From contig NZ_JAIWOI010000096.1 in NCBI RefSeq assembly GCF_020217005.1, forward strand, positions 1-10,000: a stretch of 10,000 nucleotides of DNA. The letters run 5' to 3'. The notes under the pieces are model-generated. The model did no database searches, had not been told where the DNA came from, and was given only the letters and a program-made list of their open reading frames with translations. The position numbers and the translations under genes are program-made. The stretch's first letter is position 1, and each line of letters begins with the position of its first letter. Shown here piece after piece: positions 5,020-10,000 of this stretch. The stretch comes from Rheinheimera sp. GTDB lineage: Bacteria > Pseudomonadota > Gammaproteobacteria > Enterobacterales > Alteromonadaceae.

Positions 5020-7293
5020 ATGACTCATTCTCTGACGTATCGCCTTATAATCATGGTGCTTGGTATTCCTTGTATTGCCCATGCAGAAGAGCAAACACCT
5101 CAACCTATTGAGCAATGTTACAGTGCGATAGAGATGCCAGCTAAGCTGAGCACTCTGTCTGCAAAAGACAATAGGTTACAAATTTTGTCAGATCGCATTC
5201 GAATGATGCAGGATCAGACAGCATTATTCGACGGCAATATCGAGATACTGTACCGCGATACCATGTTAAACGCTGTAAATGCTCAGGTAAGTCAAAAAGA
5301 CCAAACCTTAGTCGCCAGTGGTGGAATTCAGTACTATAGCCAGGACCTGAAAGTCAGCAGCAGCCGTTTTAGTGCGCAGTTAAAAGAAGACAAAGCTATT
5401 TTGACTGAAGCGGATTATCAATTGATCAGCCAGTCAGGTCGTGGCCACGCCAAAGAAATGAGCGCGTTAAAAAAACAAATCAACCTGTCCGAAGCCAGCT
5501 TCACCACTTGCCCTGAAAACGACAGCAGTTGGGCCTTACACGCGGATAAAATCAACATTAATGCTGATGATGGCTGGGGCGAAGCCTGGCATTCGGTGAT
5601 CAAAATTAAGGATGTGCCTGTTTTCTATTTACCTTACATGACCTTTCCGGTCAGCGATAAGCGTAAAAGTGGTTTATTGTTTCCAAAAATTGGCAGCTCG
5701 CAAAAGCTGGGGGTCGATCTTTCGGCTCCTTATTACCTGAATCTGGCAGAAAACTATGATGCCACTATAAGCCCACGTTTTATGAGTAAAAGGGGCGCGC
5801 AGCTTAATACAGAATTCCGTTATCTGACGCAGGCTCACAATGGTCTGTTGCAGTTAGAAATTTTGCCCGATGACAATGATAAACCAGCTGGCTTTGGCAG
5901 CCGTTATCTCACACATTTCAGCCACAGTGGCGATCTGTCCGAACGTTGGCGTGCCAGTGTTGATTTTACCGACGTTAGTGACGACGCCTATTTATCTGAA
6001 CTAGGTTCTGATTACAGCAATCAAAGTGACACCCAACTCTATAGACAGGCCAGTCTGAATTATTTTGGCGATTATCTTCACTCAGAAATTCGGCTACAAG
6101 GTTTTGAAATATTGGGAAATTATTCTCCATCATACGCTGCCTTGCCTCAGGTTGATTTGAATTCAGCTACTCCGCTGGATTTAGCCGCAGGATTTGAGTT
6201 TAACTGGCATAGTCAATATGCACACTTTCGAAATGATGCAGCTCTAATCAACAGCGCAGATCGTTTACATCTGGAACCCAGCATACGCTGGCCTTTAATC
6301 ACTCCGGCAGTGGAACTGGTTGCAGAAACCAGTTTGCTGCATACCAGATATCAGCAAAATACTGACCAAGAGCAGCAACTGGTGCAGGAAGAAGCCAACA
6401 GAACTGTGCCTAAAGTGCAGATCAATGCCAAGCTGAATATGGAAAGAGAGCTTGAATGGCAAGATTCTGGCTCTTTGCAGACTTTTGAACCTCAATTGCA
6501 GTACCTTTACATTCCCTACCGCGATCAGTCCAAGATAGGTCTGTACGATACAGCCAGACTACAGGATGACTATTATGGATTATTCCGTGAAAACAGGTAT
6601 TCAGGTTTAGACCGCATTGCGGATACTAACCAGTTGACCATAGGCTGGACCACCAGACTGTACGATTCTCAGGATACTGAACTGTTCCGTTTTAGCCTGG
6701 GCCAAATCGTCTTTTTGGACGATCCTGAACCAATAGATAATTCACTGTTGGATGCAAAACAACCTGCAGATTCAGTGCTGGCATCGGAGCTGTTATGGAA
6801 TTGGAGCAAAGGCTGGTACTTAAATACAGCATTGCAGTATGATTCAAGCAATGAGCGAATGGTAAAAAGCAATGTGACGCTGGACTATATCGCAGACGAT
6901 AAAAGCCTAATTCAATTGAACCACCGCTACAGTCGTGAGGTCTCAGATTACGAAATTGCTCAGGTCGGCTTTTTAGGCACCACACCTATAGATGATAAAT
7001 GGAAACTGATTGCCAGTTATTATCGTGACATCAACAAGCATCATATGATAGAAGCTAACTTTGGTTTGCAGTATGAATCCTGTTGCTGGGCACTGCGTGT
7101 AGTCGCTAAGCGTCAAATCAATACTAACCTTGAATTGGCTCTGAATGATTTGTCACAACCTCCGACTTTTGACAACGGTATTGCCATACAATTTGTTTTA
7201 AAAGGTTTTGGTGAAGGCGCAGGCTTCTCAGTCAGCGACATGTTATCAAACGGAATTTTTGGTTATAGACGTCCATATTTACTAAATAATTAA
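5020..7293 (+). CDS. lptD: LptD, LPS-assembly outer membrane protein
   Basis: This 757-residue protein (E. coli 784) is the outer-membrane barrel which, with the lipoprotein LptE, inserts lipopolysaccharide into the outer leaflet. Residues 1-22 are a signal peptide ending AHA. Residues about 50-160 form the OstA/LptA-like periplasmic jellyroll (RIRMMQDQTALFDGNIE, then repeated short strands). VPVFYLPYMTFPVSDKRKSG near 202-221 is a hallmark stretch at the junction to the barrel, which fills the rest to the C-terminus. The four structural cysteines are present: C33, C164 and the adjacent pair C688-C689 (ESCCW). By homology the nonconsecutive disulfides would be C33-C688 and C164-C689. C18 lies in the signal peptide. 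The ATG has AAGTAGG upstream with a short spacing of 4 nt. It heads lptD-surA-pdxA-rsmA, and SurA is a chaperone for it. Confidence 0.96.
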   Translation: MTHSLTYRLIIMVLGIPCIAHAEEQTPQPIEQCYSAIEMPAKLSTLSAKDNRLQILSDRIRMMQDQTALFDGNIEILYRDTMLNAVNAQVSQKDQTLVASGGIQYYSQDLKVSSSRFSAQLKEDKAILTEADYQLISQSGRGHAKEMSALKKQINLSEASFTTCPENDSSWALHADKININADDGWGEAWHSVIKIKDVPVFYLPYMTFPVSDKRKSGLLFPKIGSSQKLGVDLSAPYYLNLAENYDATISPRFMSKRGAQLNTEFRYLTQAHNGLLQLEILPDDNDKPAGFGSRYLTHFSHSGDLSERWRASVDFTDVSDDAYLSELGSDYSNQSDTQLYRQASLNYFGDYLHSEIRLQGFEILGNYSPSYAALPQVDLNSATPLDLAAGFEFNWHSQYAHFRNDAALINSADRLHLEPSIRWPLITPAVELVAETSLLHTRYQQNTDQEQQLVQEEANRTVPKVQINAKLNMERELEWQDSGSLQTFEPQLQYLYIPYRDQSKIGLYDTARLQDDYYGLFRENRYSGLDRIADTNQLTIGWTTRLYDSQDTELFRFSLGQIVFLDDPEPIDNSLLDAKQPADSVLASELLWNWSKGWYLNTALQYDSSNERMVKSNVTLDYIADDKSLIQLNHRYSREVSDYEIAQVGFLGTTPIDDKWKLIASYYRDINKHHMIEANFGLQYESCCWALRVVAKRQINTNLELALNDLSQPPTFDNGIAIQFVLKGFGEGAGFSVSDMLSNGIFGYRRPYLLNN

Positions 7294-7304
7294 TGTAGGA
7301 ACCT

Positions 7305-8597
7305 ATGAAGTTACAACTTTTGATTGCCAGCTCTGTGGCCGCATTTCTGGTCTTCTCGAGCCAGGCGGCAGAACAAAAGATCGACGGTGTCGCGGCTATC
7401 GTGAACAACGGTGTAGTACTGGATTCTGAAGTGACAGATATGGTCAATAAGGTGAAGCGTAATGCGCAAAGCCAGGGGCAAACTTTGCCTTCAGATCGTG
7501 CTTTACGCACTCAAGCCCTCGAACGTTTGATCAGCAACAGCTTACAAATGCAAATGGCCAAGCGTATGGGTTTGCAAATTACCGACCCACAACTGGATCA
7601 AGCCCTGGAGAACGTGGCTCGAGGCGAAAATTTAACTATGGAGCAATTCCGTCAGCGGATAGTTGCCGAAGAAGGCGACTACCAACAGTTTCGTGAACGC
7701 TTCCGCGAAGAAATTACCACAGGCGAAGTATTACGTGCCAACGTGCAACGTCGTATCTACATTAGTCCACAGGAAATTGAAAATCTGATGCGGGTGATGG
7801 AAGAACAAGGTGCCTCAAACGAACAATATAACATCGGTCACATTTTGATCTCCATTCCAAACCAGGCTAGTACTGAAGAGATCAATGAAGCCAAAGATCG
7901 CGCTGATAAAGTAATTAAGCTGTTACGCGAAGGCAGTGATTTTAAAAAGCTGGCTATCGCGTCATCTGCCGACAGCACAGCTTTGGATGGCGGTGACATG
8001 GGTTGGATGAACATCAATGAAATGCCTACCTTATTCTCTGACGCTATACGGGGTAAGAAAAAAACGGACATGATTGGACCTTTGCGTTCAGGTGCTGGCT
8101 TTCACATCCTGACCATTTTTGATATCCGTGGCGCTAACGTTGCAGAGCTGAACGAAGTAAAATCGCGTCACGTTCTGATCAAGCCATCTATTATCATGAG
8201 CGAGGAAAAAGCCAGAGATACACTGAAACAATTTGTGGCGGATTTCAAAGCTGGTAAAGCTGATTTCGCCGAATTCGCCAGTAAAAACTCTGAGGATCCG
8301 GGCTCTAAGCTAAAAGGTGGTGATTTAGGCTGGGCCGATCCAGCTATGTATGTGCCGGCTTTCCGTGACACCCTGAATAACCTGAAAATTCAGGAGATCA
8401 GCGAACCTTTCCGCACTGAACATGGCTGGCACATAGTACAACTTTTGGATAAACGTGTGGTCGACATGACAGCAGAGAAGAAACAGGATCAGGTATACCG
8501 GATGCTGTTTAATCGTCGCTTCAATGAAGAGCAGGCCAACTTCCTGCGTGAACTTCGTGATCAGGCCTTTATCGAAGTACTGGCGGATACTGAATGA
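7305..8597 (+). CDS. surA: SurA, periplasmic chaperone and peptidyl-prolyl isomerase
   Basis: This 430-residue protein (E. coli 428) escorts unfolded outer-membrane proteins, including LptD, across the periplasm to the BAM complex. Residues 1-21 are a signal peptide ending SQA. The N-terminal chaperone domain (about 22-172) begins [17 protein letters not shown], typical of the family. The first parvulin domain (about 174-273) starts at YNIGHILI and contains DGGDMGWM. The second (about 284-382) starts at SRHVLIKPS and contains KGGDLGW and [13 protein letters not shown] final helical segment (about 385-430) matches the C-terminal helix that completes the chaperone module. The start ATG follows AGGA (7297-7300) with 4 nt spacing and lies 11 nt after the lptD stop, so co-transcription is very likely. 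Its stop overlaps the pdxA start as ATGA. Confidence 0.96.
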   Translation: MKLQLLIASSVAAFLVFSSQAAEQKIDGVAAIVNNGVVLDSEVTDMVNKVKRNAQSQGQTLPSDRALRTQALERLISNSLQMQMAKRMGLQITDPQLDQALENVARGENLTMEQFRQRIVAEEGDYQQFRERFREEITTGEVLRANVQRRIYISPQEIENLMRVMEEQGASNEQYNIGHILISIPNQASTEEINEAKDRADKVIKLLREGSDFKKLAIASSADSTALDGGDMGWMNINEMPTLFSDAIRGKKKTDMIGPLRSGAGFHILTIFDIRGANVAELNEVKSRHVLIKPSIIMSEEKARDTLKQFVADFKAGKADFAEFASKNSEDPGSKLKGGDLGWADPAMYVPAFRDTLNNLKIQEISEPFRTEHGWHIVQLLDKRVVDMTAEKKQDQVYRMLFNRRFNEEQANFLRELRDQAFIEVLADTE

Positions 8598-9592
8598 CCC
8601 TAAAGATAGCTATCACACCAGGTGAGCCGGCCGGTATAGGCCCTGACCTGGCTGTGATGTTGGCGCAAAAAGACTGGCCTGTACAGTTGATTGTTTGTGC
8701 GAACAAAGAACTGATGCAACAAAGAGCGGCAGCCTTAAAACTGCCGCTTCAGCTTTTACCCTACGACCCCAATCAGCAAGCGCAACAGCAACAAGCCGGT
8801 ACTCTTTCTTATGTTGATTTCGCGCTCGAGGCTCCTGTAGTCGCAGGCCAGTTGAATGAGGCCAATGGTCGTTATGTAGTCGATACCCTGCGTTATGTTG
8901 GCGAAAAATCTATGTCTGGCGAATTCGATGCCATAGTCACAGGCCCGGTACACAAGGGAATTATTAACAAGGCCGGAATTCCTTTTAGTGGTCACACTGA
9001 GTTTTTTGCTCATCTGTCGAATACGCCTTATGTCGTGATGATGCTGGCGACACAAGGCTTGAGGGTGGCTCTGGCCACTACACATATACCATTGGCTTAT
9101 GTCGCAAAAGCCATTACCAAAGAACGTCTGCAAAAAGTCATCTCAGTGCTACACCATGATTTACAACATAAATTCGCAATCGATTCGCCTGTGATTTATG
9201 TCTGTGGATTAAATCCGCACGCTGGCGAAGATGGCCATCTGGGAAGGGAAGAAATTGATATCATCAGCCCGACTCTGGACGAACTGCGTTCGGCTGGGAT
9301 GAACCTGATTGGGCCCTTGCCAGCTGACACCTTGTTTCAGGCGAAGTACCTGGACCATGCTGATGCAGTACTGGCAATGTACCATGATCAGGGATTACCA
9401 GTGTTGAAGTACAAAGGTTTCGGTCGCTCCGTGAATATCAGTCTGGGCTTACCTTTAATCAGAACCTCTGTCGACCATGGAACTGCACTGGATTTAGCCA
9501 GTACAGGAAAAGCCGACCCGGGAAGTTTATTCCATGCCCTGGAACAAGCCATTTATTTAGCGCAAAGAGCCAAGTTATCACATGACAGATAA
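8594..9592 (+). CDS. pdxA: PdxA, 4-hydroxythreonine-4-phosphate dehydrogenase
   Basis: This 332-residue cytoplasmic enzyme (E. coli 329) oxidises 4-phosphooxy-threonine with NAD(P)+. The product decarboxylates spontaneously to the amino-ketone that PdxJ condenses into pyridoxine 5'-phosphate. The N-terminus [13 protein letters not shown] is the family signature. The metal-binding histidines are in place: H164 (TTHIPL), H209 ([10 protein letters not shown]) and H264 (MYHDQGL), each two residues below the E. coli positions 166, 211 and 266. GHTEFFAHL and the C-terminal [19 protein letters not shown] stretch are also conserved. It starts inside surA (ATGA, 4-nt overlap) with only a weak GGCGGA (8582-8587) upstream, which suggests translational coupling. 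The end overlaps rsmA by 11 nt. Confidence 0.96.
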   Translation: MTLKIAITPGEPAGIGPDLAVMLAQKDWPVQLIVCANKELMQQRAAALKLPLQLLPYDPNQQAQQQQAGTLSYVDFALEAPVVAGQLNEANGRYVVDTLRYVGEKSMSGEFDAIVTGPVHKGIINKAGIPFSGHTEFFAHLSNTPYVVMMLATQGLRVALATTHIPLAYVAKAITKERLQKVISVLHHDLQHKFAIDSPVIYVCGLNPHAGEDGHLGREEIDIISPTLDELRSAGMNLIGPLPADTLFQAKYLDHADAVLAMYHDQGLPVLKYKGFGRSVNISLGLPLIRTSVDHGTALDLASTGKADPGSLFHALEQAIYLAQRAKLSHDR

Positions 9593-10000
9593 AGTACACC
9601 TGGGACATACAGCCCGAAAACGTTTTGGTCAAAACTTCTTACACGACCCCGTGGTGATTGAGCGTATAGTCAAAGCCATTAACCCAAAATCCACAGACAT
9701 ATTGGTCGAAATAGGCCCAGGATTAGGCGCTATTACAGAACCAGTGGCAGAGAAGTCAGGCCATCTGACAGTGGTCGAGCTCGACCGGGATCTGGCTCAG
9801 CGCTTGAGGGAACACCCTGTGCTGGCTGAAAAATTGACTATACACCAGGCTGACGCGATGAAATTTGATTTCCGCCAATTGCTGCAACCAGGTAAGAAAT
9901 TAAAAGTCTTCGGTAACTTGCCCTATAATATTTCCACCCCCCTGCTATTTCATCTGTTCGACTATGCTGACGACATAGAAAATATGCATTTTATGCTGCA
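9582..10000 (+). CDS. rsmA: RsmA (KsgA), 16S rRNA dimethyladenosine transferase, 5' part
   Basis: This gene is cut by the window edge after 139 codons. The full enzyme is usually about 270 residues. It dimethylates two adjacent adenosines (A1518 and A1519 in E. coli) in the last hairpin of 16S rRNA, late in small-subunit assembly. Visible motifs are [10 protein letters not shown] (13-22), the N-terminal signature; [10 protein letters not shown] (43-52), the SAM-binding motif I; VELDRDL (65-71) with an acidic ribose-binding residue; ADAM (90-93); and GNLPYNIS (111-118), the catalytic motif IV. The ATG lies 11 nt inside the end of pdxA, with no strong Shine-Dalgarno sequence, so coupling to pdxA is likely. 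In related genomes apaG and apaH follow; that lies beyond this window. Confidence 0.95.
   Translation, partial: MTDKVHLGHTARKRFGQNFLHDPVVIERIVKAINPKSTDILVEIGPGLGAITEPVAEKSGHLTVVELDRDLAQRLREHPVLAEKLTIHQADAMKFDFRQLLQPGKKLKVFGNLPYNISTPLLFHLFDYADDIENMHFML

Noticed and set aside
6692..6985. Minus-strand open frame of 97 codons
   Set aside because: It is antisense to the lptD barrel region and has no ribosome binding site or domain that I recognise.
7232..7510. Minus-strand open frame of 92 codons across the lptD/surA junction
   Set aside because: It covers the lptD end and the surA signal peptide, both well supported on the plus strand. No coding signal is apparent.
8756..9133. Minus-strand open frame of 125 codons
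   Set aside because: It lies fully inside pdxA, whose signature residues are intact, and its translation shows no recognisable domain. It is an antisense shadow.

Overview
The window is an ordinary, well-ordered piece of gammaproteobacterial chromosome, with moderate GC and dense, tightly packed genes. The block amgK-murU-djlA diverging from lptD-surA-pdxA-rsmA, next to an OmpA-family porin gene, fits a marine or freshwater member of the Alteromonadales/Chromatiales-like group (Rheinheimera/Alishewanella type). The genus is an inference from gene order and protein flavour, not something the sequence proves.

Left part (1-2418, plus strand): an OmpA-family outer-membrane protein with its ribosome binding site and a clear intrinsic terminator; a secreted DUF3530 protein with an alpha/beta-hydrolase-like fold; and a small four-helix DUF486 (DMT-superfamily) membrane protein. 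The last of these meets djlA tail to tail, and the two stop codons share the four bases TTAA.

Middle part (2415-4891, minus strand): a compact operon amgK-murU-djlA. AmgK and MurU are consecutive enzymes of the peptidoglycan-recycling bypass (MurNAc to MurNAc-1-phosphate to UDP-MurNAc). DjlA is a membrane-anchored J-domain co-chaperone for DnaK. The genes are 1 nt apart (amgK/murU) and overlap by 11 nt (murU/djlA). amgK starts at GTG behind a good Shine-Dalgarno sequence, and a perfect TATAAT -10 box lies upstream.

Right part (5020-10000, plus strand): lptD-surA-pdxA-rsmA, a widely conserved gene order. LptD inserts LPS into the outer membrane, SurA is the periplasmic chaperone that LptD and other barrel proteins need, PdxA makes a vitamin B6 precursor, and RsmA dimethylates 16S rRNA. 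Gaps are 11 nt, then overlaps of 4 nt and 11 nt. rsmA runs off the right edge.

Overall theme: outer membrane and cell wall (OmpA, LptD, SurA, AmgK, MurU). I found no mobile element, CRISPR array, phage gene, tRNA or rRNA, and no stretch over 300 bases without a gene. I see no previously undescribed system. The points most worth a second look are the substituted peptidoglycan-binding aspartate in the OmpA protein and the DUF3530 protein that has a nucleophile-elbow-like motif but no histidine after it.
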